Assembly: GCA_024653865.1 (NCBI GenBank)
Contig: JANLHD010000096.1
Span: forward strand, 1 to 7,913
Length of the DNA stretch: 7,913 nucleotides
Direction of reading: 5' to 3'
From: an archaeon
GTDB taxonomy: Archaea > Iainarchaeota > Iainarchaeia > Iainarchaeales > Iainarchaeaceae
The translations under genes and the position numbers were made by a program. A model generated the notes under the pieces. That model was not told the DNA's origin. It worked only from the letters and a program-made list of their open reading frames with translations, and made no database searches. How positions within the stretch are numbered: position 1 is the stretch's first letter; every line of letters begins with the position of its first letter. Shown piece by piece: positions 1-6,589 of the stretch.

Positions 1-2359
1 ATTCGGATAGGTGCGGGGTTATGGGCGCTAGAAGCCTTATTAGTTCGTACAAAACATGGCTGAAGACTTTTCCAAGGTTTTTTGGGTCGGATTTTGCCCG
101 CTCCCTAATCATTTTGATGTAGGTTCTCGAGAATTCTTCGAGCACGAAATATTCCATGAGCGAAACCGCCTTCGAGTAATTGTAATCATTGTATTGCGCA
201 ACGACCTGTTGTGATAGCGAGTGCATTTTGCTCACAATCCACGCGTCCTCCGTGGCAAGTTTTTTTGCGCCGATTTTTTCCCCGTTCTCAAAATCGAGGT
301 CGAGGTATGTCGCCGCGTAATTGTATGAATTCCACAGCGTGTTGAAGAACCTGTTTATGTCCTTGAATGCCTCCCAGTCAAACACCATGTCCTCGCCCTT
401 GAATTCGCGCGCGAGGTAGAACCTCAAATAATCGCGGTTGTATTTTTCTATCACCTCTTTTGGCGAGACTATGTTGCCTTCGCTTTTGGACATTTTTTTC
501 TTGCCAAGGTCAAGCACCATTCCGTGCATTGCTATTGCCTTGAATGGCGCGGCGTCAAAGCAAATCGTGCTTGTGATTAGCTGTGAGTTCCACCATCCCC
601 GAATTTGGTCCTTTCCTTCCACGTTGAAATCTGCGGGCCAGTATTTTTCAAACCCCTCTTTGTTTTCCGGGTAGCCAAGCGAGCCCCAAGAGCTAACCCC
701 CGAATCGAACCAAACATCCATCACTTCGGGAACTCTTTTCATCGTGCCTTTGCCGCATTTTTTGCAGCCCCACTCTACCTTGTCAATCCATGGCTTGTGC
801 AAATCCTTCAAGGGTCCCTTGTAGTGTTCGCGTATTTCCTTTTCGGAGGCGAGCACTTTTTTGTTGCCGCATGCGGGGAAATCGCAAATCCATATGGGCA
901 GGGGTGTTCCCCAGAATCTTTGCCTTGAAATCGGCCAGTCCCCGAGGCTTTCGAGCCAGTTGCGAAACCTATCTTTACCCCACGAAGGGTGCCACTCGAC
1001 TTTTTCGTTGAGCTCGAGCATGCGCTCGCGAATCGCAGTCACTTTGAAGAACCATTGGGGGGCGCTGATCATGAGAAGAGGGCTTTGGCATCTCCAGCAC
1101 ACGGGGTAATCGTGCGTGTATGGGTGCTTGTAAACCAGCGCGTTTTCTTCTTCCAAATCCGAAATTATCTCCTGGTCCACCACGCGCGCTTTTTTGCCCT
1201 CGTATTTTCCGCCCTCTTTTGTGAAAAGGCCGTTCACGTTCACGATGCTAACGAGCGGAAGGTTGTTTCGCATGCCTTCGTCGTAGTCCTCTTTTCCGCA
1301 GCCGGGTGCGGTGTGCACAAGGCCTGTTCCTTCCTCGAGGTTCACGTACCTCTCGCTCATTATTATGCGATAAGCATTATCTCTAACTGGGGGTATTGGA
1401 CCTGAAACCATTTTAACATTTTTATCTTTTTCAAAAATACTCTTGCCAAGAGGGCTATATTTTTCAACATCTTCCCAATCAATTTTGAGGTTTTTTGCGA
1501 GTGGGTTTTCGTATTGTTTTCCTTCGAGCTCTTTTCCCTTGAATTCGCGCAACACCACATATCCTGCTTCGATTGCGTCCATCAATTGAGAGAGCCTCTC
1601 TTTTGCGATTACCCAAATCTCGGCGCCGACCTGTGCTTCCACGTAATCGAATTTCGGGTTGGCCATAACTCCCGTGTTTGAGGGAAGTGTCCACGGGGTC
1701 GTGGTCCAGATTATGAAGAATTTGTTTTTTTCTCCCCGTGCCTTGAATTTAACGTAAATCGATGTGTCGGTTTGTTTTTTGTATTCGATTTCGTTGTACG
1801 CGACCGCGGTTTCGCAGTGCGTGCACGCGTGTATGGGGTATTTTCCCAAATACAAAAGCCCTTTTTCGTCGGCTTTTTTGAATGTCCGCCAGATTGCCTC
1901 GATGTATTCTTTGTTGAGCGTTAGGTAGGGGTTTTCCCAGTCCATCCAAACCCCGAGGTTGTCGAATTCCGCGTTCATTATGCCGATGTATTGCGTCGCG
2001 AATTTTCTGCATTCTTCGATGAATTTTTCTTCGCCGAGTTTTTTTATTTCGTCCTTGGTTTTTAGCCCGAGCTCTTTTTCCACCTTGTTTTCGATTGGAA
2101 GCCCGTGGGTGTCGTACCCGGGTTGGTCGAGCACCGAATATCCCTGCATTCTTTTGTGCCGAATCGTGATGTCCTTTACTATTTTGTTTAGCGCGGTTCC
2201 CATGTGTATGTGGCCTGAGGCGTATGGCGGGCCGTCCATCATGTAAAAGCCCTTGCCTTTTGGGTTTGCGTTGCGCGCCAATTTGGCTATTTTTCCCTCC
2301 GCCCAGAACCTGCGGATTTCTTCCTCTTTCTTCAAATCGTACGCTTCGAGTTTCTTCAT
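1..2359 (-). CDS. ileS: Isoleucyl-tRNA synthetase, C-terminal part beyond window edge
   Basis: Cytoplasmic class I synthetase that charges tRNA-Ile and hydrolyses misactivated or mischarged valine. I translated 786 codons; the gene runs off the left edge, so perhaps 200 or more C-terminal residues (rest of the anticodon-binding region) are missing. The N-terminal catalytic segment has GPPYASGHIHMGT at residues 43-55, with HMGT replacing HIGH, and KMSKS at 622-626. The CP1 editing domain has WTTTPWTLPSN (218-228) and GTGLVHTAPGCGKEDYD (344-360); T221, N228, H349 and D358 match known IleRS editing residues in spacing. Zinc-type cysteine pairs occur at CTHC (179-182), CWRC (421-424) and C492/C497 with C532/C535. 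WFDSG (550-554) and the helical anticodon-binding start follow. The ATG at 2359 is the first Met before the conserved core; no strong Shine-Dalgarno or well-placed TATA box is seen, so cotranscription with the upstream tRNA-Ile is possible. Residues 292-333 show unusual A/T-rich codon use. Confidence 0.97.
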   Translation of the reverse strand, partial: MKKLEAYDLKKEEEIRRFWAEGKIAKLARNANPKGKGFYMMDGPPYASGHIHMGTALNKIVKDITIRHKRMQGYSVLDQPGYDTHGLPIENKVEKELGLKTKDEIKKLGEEKFIEECRKFATQYIGIMNAEFDNLGVWMDWENPYLTLNKEYIEAIWRTFKKADEKGLLYLGKYPIHACTHCETAVAYNEIEYKKQTDTSIYVKFKARGEKNKFFIIWTTTPWTLPSNTGVMANPKFDYVEAQVGAEIWVIAKERLSQLMDAIEAGYVVLREFKGKELEGKQYENPLAKNLKIDWEDVEKYSPLGKSIFEKDKNVKMVSGPIPPVRDNAYRIIMSERYVNLEEGTGLVHTAPGCGKEDYDEGMRNNLPLVSIVNVNGLFTKEGGKYEGKKARVVDQEIISDLEEENALVYKHPYTHDYPVCWRCQSPLLMISAPQWFFKVTAIRERMLELNEKVEWHPSWGKDRFRNWLESLGDWPISRQRFWGTPLPIWICDFPACGNKKVLASEKEIREHYKGPLKDLHKPWIDKVEWGCKKCGKGTMKRVPEVMDVWFDSGVSSWGSLGYPENKEGFEKYWPADFNVEGKDQIRGWWNSQLITSTICFDAAPFKAIAMHGMVLDLGKKKMSKSEGNIVSPKEVIEKYNRDYLRFYLAREFKGEDMVFDWEAFKDINRFFNTLWNSYNYAATYLDLDFENGEKIGAKKLATEDAWIVSKMHSLSQQVVAQYNDYNYSKAVSLMEYFVLEEFSRTYIKMIRERAKSDPKNLGKVFSHVLYELIRLLAPITPHLSE

Positions 2360-2387
2360 AATTTCACGTCTGCTTTTATGTTAACCC

Positions 2388-2405
2388 GTCCTGCCGAAGG
2401 CGGAC
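2388..2405. repeat. Palindromic hairpin element between tRNA-Ile and ileS
   Basis: GTCCTGCC-GAA-GGCGGAC forms a seven-pair stem with one bulged T and a triloop. It lies in the spacer between the tRNA and ileS. It resembles the short GC-rich palindromes scattered between genes in some small archaeal and bacterial genomes, but only one clear copy is present here. It could act as an mRNA 5' structure or a partial terminator ahead of ileS. Confidence 0.45.
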
Positions 2406-2413
2406 AGGTCTGG

Positions 2414-2431
2414 ACGCGGACCTTTCCGCGT
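2414..2431 (-). other. Hairpin abutting the tRNA-Ile 3' end
   Basis: A perfect 7-bp inverted repeat, ACGCGGA and TCCGCGT around a 4-nt loop, begins one base past the tRNA discriminator base. In the RNA it would sit immediately 3' of the mature tRNA, where it could mark or affect 3' processing by tRNase Z or weaken read-through into ileS. No U-tract follows, so a classical terminator is unlikely. Confidence 0.5.
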
Positions 2432-2432
2432 A

Positions 2433-2507
2433 TGGGAGTAAGCGGATTTGAACCGCTGACCCTTGGTGTATAAGACCAATGCTCTGACCAGGCTGAGCTA
2501 TACTCCC
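2433..2507 (-). tRNA. trnI-UAU: tRNA-Ile, anticodon UAU
   Basis: A complete 75-nt cloverleaf folds on the minus strand. The acceptor stem GGGAGTA/TACTCCC has 7 perfect pairs, the D stem is GCTC/GAGC with G18G19 in a 10-nt loop, the anticodon stem is TTGGT/ACCAA around the loop CTTATAC, the variable loop has 5 nt, and the T arm AGCGG-TTCAAAT-CCGCT is perfect. T33 is followed by anticodon TAT, with A37 and discriminator A73, both fitting isoleucine identity. It would read AUA directly with U34. Most archaea instead use a CAU tRNA-Ile2 whose C34 is changed to agmatidine by TiaS; UAU forms are known in a minority of lineages. No intron and no encoded CCA. The tRNA lies 73 nt upstream of ileS on the same strand. 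Confidence 0.97.
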
Positions 2508-2537
2508 TCGCGCATTTCGACGCGCGCTACCGACGGA

Positions 2538-2552
2538 CCCCGCCATGCGGGG
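2538..2552 (-). other. GC-rich hairpin in the tRNA-Ile 5' leader
   Basis: CCCCGC-CAT-GCGGGG is a perfect 6-bp stem with a triloop, about 30 nt upstream of the mature tRNA 5' end. It would lie inside the 5' leader removed by RNase P if transcription starts near 2562. The surrounding 60 bases are very GC-rich (GCTCGC occurs twice at 2558-2573) compared with the A/T-rich promoter beside it. Confidence 0.5.
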
Positions 2553-2584
2553 GCCTGGCTCGCTTGCGCTCGCATTAATAATGC

Positions 2585-2592
2585 TATATAAT
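2585..2592 (-). promoter_or_regulatory. TATA box for tRNA-Ile (and possibly ileS)
   Basis: On the minus strand ATTATATAG lies in an A/T-rich stretch directly before the GC-rich tRNA leader. It is a close match to the archaeal TATA box and predicts a start near 2562, giving a leader of about 55 nt. The prediction is by motif and position only. Confidence 0.6.
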
Positions 2593-2609
2593 GATTAAAA
2601 AGCGTTGAA

Positions 2610-2641
2610 TTAGGTTTAAAAAGGTAAAAGAAGGCCTTTTT
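2610..2641 (-). terminator. Probable oligo-T terminator of the kinase-SSB operon
   Basis: Just after the SSB stop codon the minus strand has T-runs (TTCTTTT and CTTTTT) of the kind that stop archaeal RNA polymerase, preceded by the short palindrome AAGGCCTT. It lies between the operon end and the tRNA-Ile promoter. Confidence 0.4.
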
Positions 2642-2983
2642 TTAAAATTCTTCGAGGCTGCGGTTGTTCGTGGTTTCCGCCTCGAAGTCCCCGGTGGTTT
2701 GCTCGGCTTTCCCGAGCCTTCCGATGTTAAGGGTGAGCGAGTTCCTGTAAAGCGAAGTGTATGCCCCGGTTATTTTGTAGTAATTGTTCTCCTTTAATTC
2801 GTCGATTTTTTCGTCCCAGAGGGATAGGTTGATGCATGCGGTTTCGTCCCCAACGAGCGCGTCGCATACCCTGTGGAATTTTCCGTCGATTTTTGAAGTG
2901 ACTTGTCTTGGCTCGGTTTTTTCAACGACCTTGACAATGAGTTCGACGTTTTTTTGGTTTGGCGCGAGTTCCTTTGCCTTCAC
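2642..2983 (-). CDS. ssb: Single-stranded DNA-binding protein, single OB fold (Sulfolobus SSB type)
   Basis: Binds single-stranded DNA in replication, repair and recombination. The 113-residue product has one OB fold at about residues 11-93, with the family-typical run VEKTEPRQVTSK (20-31), HRVCDALVGDETACINLSLWD (37-57, key W56), and the closing strand SLTLNIGR (82-89). This pattern matches archaeal SSB/RPA-like proteins of the short crenarchaeal type rather than multi-OB RPA. After the fold comes a short flexible acidic tail (94-113) ending SLEEF; an acidic tail with a terminal Phe recalls bacterial SSB tips that recruit partner proteins, but that role is inferred. The start is GTG at 2983, overlapping the upstream kinase stop as GTGA, with AAGGTGG about 10 nt upstream as Shine-Dalgarno. 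It is therefore translationally coupled to the kinase gene. Confidence 0.9.
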   Translation of the reverse strand: MKAKELAPNQKNVELIVKVVEKTEPRQVTSKIDGKFHRVCDALVGDETACINLSLWDEKIDELKENNYYKITGAYTSLYRNSLTLNIGRLGKAEQTTGDFEAETTNNRSLEEF

Positions 2984-3510
2984 CCCAAAGCCACCTTCAT
3001 TACTGAATCGGTTTCGCGGTAGAGTTCCTCAATCGAGCCGAAATTATTTATTTGAAGCTGCGCCTCGTCGAGCACCTTTTGCATGCCCTTGGTTTTTACG
3101 TCGCGCTCGTCGCGGCTGAAGAACCCTTCTTCCTCCTTTGGGTCGCGTTCTGAGCGCCTTGCAAACCTCTGCGCCTTTCCCGCAACTACGCGTATGACCT
3201 TTAGTTCGGGGTATTTTTTGCGAAAGTACTGCACTTCCTCGATTGAGCGCGGGCCGACAAGCACGAGGTTGTCCTTTTTATTTATTTTTTTGTCAAGAAG
3301 CTTTGCGATTGCGTCCATTCCCATTAGGCCTCGAAGCATGTCTCCGAGTTCTAGCATGCGCTCTTTTGTTGGGTTGATTCCCTTTTCCTCAAGTGTTTCG
3401 CGGAGCACGGAACTGAAGGTGTATTTCGAGTAGCCGTATTTTTCGGCGATGTAGTCCGCGGCGGTGTCCTTTCCGCTTCGCGCGAGGCCGACCAAAATCA
3501 ACACTGCCAT
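2980..3510 (-). CDS. P-loop kinase-like protein, UPF0200/dephospho-CoA-kinase-like family
   Basis: A 176-residue P-loop NTPase of the nucleoside-monophosphate-kinase fold. Walker A is GLARSGKDT (8-16). A helical segment RMLELGDMLRGLMGMDAIAK (51-70) and the central VLVGPRSIEEV (83-93) align with the archaeal UPF0200 pattern (ID.VRS.DEV). An arginine-rich lid-like region spans 115-137 (RFARRSERD, RDERD), and INNFGSIEEL (154-163) is the family's C-terminal signature. The same fold holds dephospho-CoA kinases and phage dNMP kinases; archaeal UPF0200 proteins have no settled substrate that I know of, so I call only a small-molecule kinase. ATG at 3510 has a TATA-like box centred about 27 nt upstream, implying a leaderless mRNA. 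First gene of an operon with SSB, which makes a nucleotide-related role attractive but unproven. Confidence 0.82.
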   Translation of the reverse strand: MAVLILVGLARSGKDTAADYIAEKYGYSKYTFSSVLRETLEEKGINPTKERMLELGDMLRGLMGMDAIAKLLDKKINKKDNLVLVGPRSIEEVQYFRKKYPELKVIRVVAGKAQRFARRSERDPKEEEGFFSRDERDVKTKGMQKVLDEAQLQINNFGSIEELYRETDSVMKVALG

Positions 3511-3530
3511 GAAAATCTCATTCTTAAGCG

Positions 3531-3542
3531 TTCTTAAAAACC
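3531..3542 (-). promoter_or_regulatory. TATA box for the kinase-SSB operon
   Basis: GGTTTTTAAGAA on the minus strand is centred about 27 nt before the kinase ATG at 3510, so transcription should begin at or next to the start codon. No Shine-Dalgarno is seen, consistent with a leaderless message. Confidence 0.55.
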
Positions 3543-3564
3543 CCTTGGAAATTTCCCAAAAATA

Positions 3565-3576
3565 GCTTTTTTTAAG
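3565..3576 (+). promoter_or_regulatory. TATA box for the DUF475 gene
   Basis: GCTTTTTTTAAG lies about 29 nt upstream of the ATG at 3600 and predicts transcription starting within a few bases of it. The divergent promoters of this gene and the kinase operon share an 89-nt spacer. Confidence 0.5.
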
Positions 3577-3599
3577 GACTACGCCCGCAATTTCCTTTC

Positions 3600-4538
3600 A
3601 TGGACATTTTGTCAATTGGCCTTGTGATTTTGGGGCTGATGCTCTTCGAAACAATCACTTCCATTGACAATGCGGTGATTAATGCGGACGTTCTCTCGAA
3701 GATGTCCGAGAAGGCGCGCAAATGGTTTTTGTTATGGGGGCTTTTGATCGCGGTTTTCGCGGTGCGCGGATTGCTTCCGTGGCTGATTGTGTGGGTCGCG
3801 AACCCTTCACTAAATCCAATAGAGGCGCTTACCGCGACTTTTAGTTCCGACCCGCTTGTTATGGAGTCCATCGAGCTCTCAAAGCCCGTGCTTTTGATAG
3901 GCGGCGGAGTTTTTTTGGTGTTCTTGTTTTTGCATTGGCTTTTCATCGAGCCCAAGAATTATGGGTTGTGGGGTGAGAAAACGATACAGAATTATTCGCT
4001 CTGGTTTTTTGCCATTGTGTCAATTTTGCTTGCATTGATTGTGTGGTTTGCGATCCAGATTAATTCCATAATGGCTTTTGGTGCGGTGGTGGGCTCGACC
4101 GCGTTTTTCATTACGCACGGGTTCAAGGAAAATGCGGAAGCAAAGGAAAAGGAATTGTTGCATGGCAATACCGGCATGAGCGATATGTCGAAAATCCTCT
4201 ACCTAGAGGTGATTGACGCGACTTTTTCAATAGACGGCGTGGTGGGTGCGTTCGCATTCACGCTCTCGGTTCCGCTGATTATAATCGGAAATGGCCTGGG
4301 TGCTTTTATTGTGCGTGAATTCACGATCCACAACATAGAGAACGTGAAAAAATACAAGTACCTGAAGAACGGCGCGATGTATTCGGTGTTCGTTCTAGGT
4401 TGCATAATGCTCTGGGACGCTTTCGGCGGCCACATACCAGAATATGTTTCCCCTATAGTCACGTTTGCGGTGATTGGCTACTTCTTCTGGAAGTCCCGTG
4501 CTGAATTGAAAAGGGCGGAAGCAAAAACATTCGCCTGA
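3600..4538 (+). CDS. DUF475 family membrane protein, TerC-related
   Basis: Integral membrane protein of 312 residues, with roughly eight or nine hydrophobic spans (for example 4-19, 43-66, 97-115, 133-152, 156-172, 213-238, 258-274, 282-297). Two related acidic motifs occur in the two halves: FETITSIDNAVINA (16-29) with E17, S21, D23 and N24, and YLEVIDATFSIDGVVGAFA (201-219) with E203, D206, S210 and D212. These are the hallmark of the TerC/DUF475 group, thought to export or bind metal ions (Mn2+ export is shown for some TerC relatives). The substrate here is unknown. The gene is monocistronic, transcribed divergently from the kinase operon and convergent with the broken gene at 4557-4822, whose end is 18 nt away. 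The ATG at 3600 is chosen because the first hydrophobic span starts at residue 3 and the TATA spacing fits. Confidence 0.92.
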   Translation: MDILSIGLVILGLMLFETITSIDNAVINADVLSKMSEKARKWFLLWGLLIAVFAVRGLLPWLIVWVANPSLNPIEALTATFSSDPLVMESIELSKPVLLIGGGVFLVFLFLHWLFIEPKNYGLWGEKTIQNYSLWFFAIVSILLALIVWFAIQINSIMAFGAVVGSTAFFITHGFKENAEAKEKELLHGNTGMSDMSKILYLEVIDATFSIDGVVGAFAFTLSVPLIIIGNGLGAFIVREFTIHNIENVKKYKYLKNGAMYSVFVLGCIMLWDAFGGHIPEYVSPIVTFAVIGYFFWKSRAELKRAEAKTFA

Positions 4539-4556
4539 ATTTGATTTGTAATGCCG

Positions 4557-4822
4557 CTATTTGTCAAGGCGCCCGTTGGGCCTTCTCATTGCGCCAAGCG
4601 CATCTGCCATTCCGCGTGCATTAAAACTCGTAATGACATCGTGTGGTGTGACGCGCCTGCCCGCGCTTGAAAGCCTGTGCACAATTTCCTCCACCGCTGG
4701 GAGAGTTGCGCTCGGATATTTTGGATTAATAATCGGTGCGCGTCCATTGCGACCCTGGCTTGGCTTGGATTAAGTCTAATTGGAGCTGGTGGTCGCTCCT
4801 TTCTGACTATCTGTGGCTTCAT
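4557..4822 (-). pseudogene. Small gene of unknown function, split by a frameshift
   Basis: From ATG at 4822 the frame reads MKPQIVRKERPPAPIRLNPSQ and then drifts into an unlikely sequence ending at 4586. A second frame, open from 4769 to the TAG at 4557 but lacking its own good start, continues naturally with GRNGRAPIINPKYPS and a helix-rich tail (VEEIVHRLSSAGRRV, then DVITSFNARGMADALGAMRR) ending RPNGRLDK. The two are one frame step apart, and the junction holds a tandem pentamer (CTTGG twice on the plus strand, 4759-4768). Removing one copy joins them into one 86-residue protein reading LNPSQGRNGRAP across the junction. A TATA box sits 26 nt upstream of the ATG, so the gene looks recently active. 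The product is small, basic and soluble; the tail could be a small helix-turn-helix-like fold, but I recognise no family. It could be a true pseudogene, a switchable gene, or an assembly error. Confidence 0.6.
4759..4768. repeat. Tandem pentamer CTTGG x2 at the frameshift point
   Basis: Two adjacent copies of CTTGG (CCAAG on the minus strand) lie at the place where the reading frame of the small minus-strand gene changes. Loss of one copy restores a single open frame. Confidence 0.8.
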
Positions 4823-4844
4823 AGAAAAATGTAGTGCCTTGTTG

Positions 4845-4852
4845 TAATTAAA
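4845..4852 (-). promoter_or_regulatory. TATA box for the broken small gene
   Basis: TTTAATTA on the minus strand is centred 26 nt upstream of the ATG at 4822, the same leaderless geometry as several neighbouring genes. It supports this ATG as the real start and suggests the locus is still transcribed. Confidence 0.55.
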
Positions 4853-4865
4853 TGTTTCTGAACGT

Positions 4866-4957
4866 GAAAAAAAATTTGGAAAAAAAAGAAAATGAGAAAA
4901 AAGAAAGAAAAAAGAAAAGAAAAAAAAGTTGGTGGAATGGACTTACATGTCCATTCC
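4866..4957 (-). terminator. Thermosome terminator: hairpin over the stop codon plus long T-rich tract
   Basis: Reading on the minus strand, GGAATGGAC-ATGTAA-GTCCATTCC (4957-4934) is a perfect 9-bp stem whose loop contains the TAA stop. It is followed after 6 nt by a tract of about 60 nt made almost only of T with scattered C (to about 4866), including runs of eight Ts. Archaeal RNA polymerase terminates at oligo-T alone; the hairpin adds a bacterial-style intrinsic terminator shape. The tract also separates the gene from the broken gene's promoter. Confidence 0.75.
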
Positions 4958-6580
4958 GCCCATGCCTCCCATTCCGGGGGGCATTTGTGGGCCTTTGCTT
5001 TTTCCGCTTCCCGCTATGATGTCGTCGATGCGAAGCAGCATTTCCGCGACCTCGGAGCCGGATGTGAGCGCCTGGGTTTTCACCTTGAGCGGCTCGACAA
5101 CCTTGTTCTTTTTCATGTCCTCAAGCTTTGCGGTGTACACGTTCACGCCGATGTACACTCCGTCCTTTCCGGAGTGCCTGCTGCGCAGCGCAACGAGCGT
5201 GTCGATTGTGTCCATTCCTGCGGTTTCCGCGAGGGTTCTTGGGATTATTTCAAGCGCCTCCGCGAATGCCTCGATTGCGAGCTGTTCTCTTCCGCCGACG
5301 GTTTTTGCGTAGCCCCTTAGCTTGGATGCGACTTCCACTTCGCAGCTTCCTCCGCCGTAGAGGACTTTGCCGATGTTTACCGCCGATGCCACAGAGCCTA
5401 TTGCGTCGTGCACCGCCCTCTCGGCTTCGTCCACAACGTGTTCGGTCCCTCCGCGCACGAGTATTGAAACCGCCTTGGGGTTTTTGCATCCTTCAACGAA
5501 TACCATGCTGTCTCCGGAGATTTTCTTTTCGCGCACCATTTTTGCCTTCCCGAGGTCGGATGAGGACAAATCGTTTATGCGAAAGACGACCCTTGCGCCC
5601 GTTGCCTTTGCCAGGGCGTCCATGTCGCTTTTCTTGACCCTTCTTACCGCGAGAATTCCCTCTTTTGCGAGGTAGTGCTGTGCTATGTCATCGATTCCTT
5701 TTTGGCAAATGACGACGTTCGCGCCCGCGTTCTTTACGCTCGCAACCATTCTCTTGAGCATTGCCTCTTCCTGGTCCAAAAATGCCTGGAGTTGGTCCGC
5801 GTCGGAAATCTGCACTTTCGTGTCGGTTTCCGGGCTCTTGATTTCCATTGCCGCGTCAACGAGTGCGATTTTTGCGTCCTCCTGTGATTTTGGCATTCCG
5901 CTGTGCACGATTTCTTTGTCAATTATTATTCCCTGTATGAGTTCGGAGTCTTTGATGCTGCCGCCGACCTTTTTCTCGACCTTTACGTTGTCAAGGTCGA
6001 TTACGGTTTTTCCGTTCTCTTCGCTTGCGACCTGCGTCATTGCGCCGACCACGAGGTCTGCTAGCTCCTCCGCGCTCTCCGCGCTTTTGCCGGTCATTGA
6101 AGTGAGCGCTATTTGCCTTAGCACCGCCTTGTCCTTGACCGTGATGTCATCCGAAATGTTTGTGTAGAGTTCCTTTGCCTTTTCCGCCGCAAGCCTGTAT
6201 CCCTTGATTATGATGCTTGGGTGGATTTCGTCGTCGAGGAGCTTTTCGGCTTTCTCGAGCAATCCGCCCGCAATTATTACTGCGGTTGTGGTGCCGTCGC
6301 CGACCTCGTCGTCCTGTGTTTTTGCGACTTCGACCATCATTTTTCCGGCCGGGTGGTCAATGCTCATTTCTCCGAGAATTGTTGCGCCGTCGTTTGAAAT
6401 TATCACGTCGCCCAAATCGTCGACAATCATCTTGTCCATTCCCTTGGGCCCGAGTGTGCTCTTGACCGCGTTCGCAACCGCCTTTGCGATTAGGATGTTT
6501 ATCCTTTGTGCGTCCCTTCCCCTTGTCCTTCTTGTCCCTTCGGGGAGAAAGACTACCTGTTGGTTCTGATCGTTTGCCAT
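4943..6580 (-). CDS. ths: Thermosome subunit (group II chaperonin)
   Basis: ATP-driven protein-folding chaperonin that assembles into a double ring with a built-in lid in the cytoplasm. The 545-residue product covers the full family length. Nucleotide-binding motifs are LGPKGMDKM (43-51), [12 protein letters not shown] (58-69) and the P-loop-like GDGTTT (94-99); the catalytic aspartate is D392 in ERAVHDA (387-393); [10 protein letters not shown] (409-418) and the equatorial C-terminal segment with TLAETAGMD (449-457) follow, and the protein ends in the typical GGM-rich tail (537-545). The apical domain spans roughly 210-370. I chose ATG at 6580 rather than an in-frame ATG at 6613 because GGAGGG at 6590-6595 is 9 nt upstream and MANDQNQQ starts the family-like N terminus. 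It has its own promoter with repeated boxes and a strong terminator, as expected of a highly expressed heat-shock gene. Confidence 0.98.
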   Translation of the reverse strand: MANDQNQQVVFLPEGTRRTRGRDAQRINILIAKAVANAVKSTLGPKGMDKMIVDDLGDVIISNDGATILGEMSIDHPAGKMMVEVAKTQDDEVGDGTTTAVIIAGGLLEKAEKLLDDEIHPSIIIKGYRLAAEKAKELYTNISDDITVKDKAVLRQIALTSMTGKSAESAEELADLVVGAMTQVASEENGKTVIDLDNVKVEKKVGGSIKDSELIQGIIIDKEIVHSGMPKSQEDAKIALVDAAMEIKSPETDTKVQISDADQLQAFLDQEEAMLKRMVASVKNAGANVVICQKGIDDIAQHYLAKEGILAVRRVKKSDMDALAKATGARVVFRINDLSSSDLGKAKMVREKKISGDSMVFVEGCKNPKAVSILVRGGTEHVVDEAERAVHDAIGSVASAVNIGKVLYGGGSCEVEVASKLRGYAKTVGGREQLAIEAFAEALEIIPRTLAETAGMDTIDTLVALRSRHSGKDGVYIGVNVYTAKLEDMKKNKVVEPLKVKTQALTSGSEVAEMLLRIDDIIAGSGKSKGPQMPPGMGGMGGMDM

Positions 6581-6589
6581 TTCAAAAAT

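Noticed and set aside
438..2246. Open frames on both strands inside the ileS region
   Set aside because: They are other-frame shadows; one continuous IleRS frame of 786 codons with all signature motifs explains the region.
3572..3955. 127-codon open frame on the minus strand opposite the DUF475 gene
   Set aside because: It is antisense to a clearly conserved membrane-protein gene, has low-complexity Ser/Lys-rich composition and no supporting promoter.
4561..4773. 70-codon plus-strand frame starting at TTG beyond the DUF475 gene
   Set aside because: It is the exact antisense of the second half of the broken minus-strand gene, starts at TTG, lacks a promoter, and its composition is less protein-like than the minus strand.
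4866..4928. Long A-rich tract considered as a low-complexity coding region or repeat array
   Set aside because: Read on the minus strand it is a T-rich tract right after the thermosome stop, so a terminator explains it.
4929..6569. Several plus-strand open frames of 70-169 codons opposite the thermosome gene
   Set aside because: They mirror the strong codon bias of the thermosome gene and give Arg/Pro/Ser/Leu-rich sequences without motifs.
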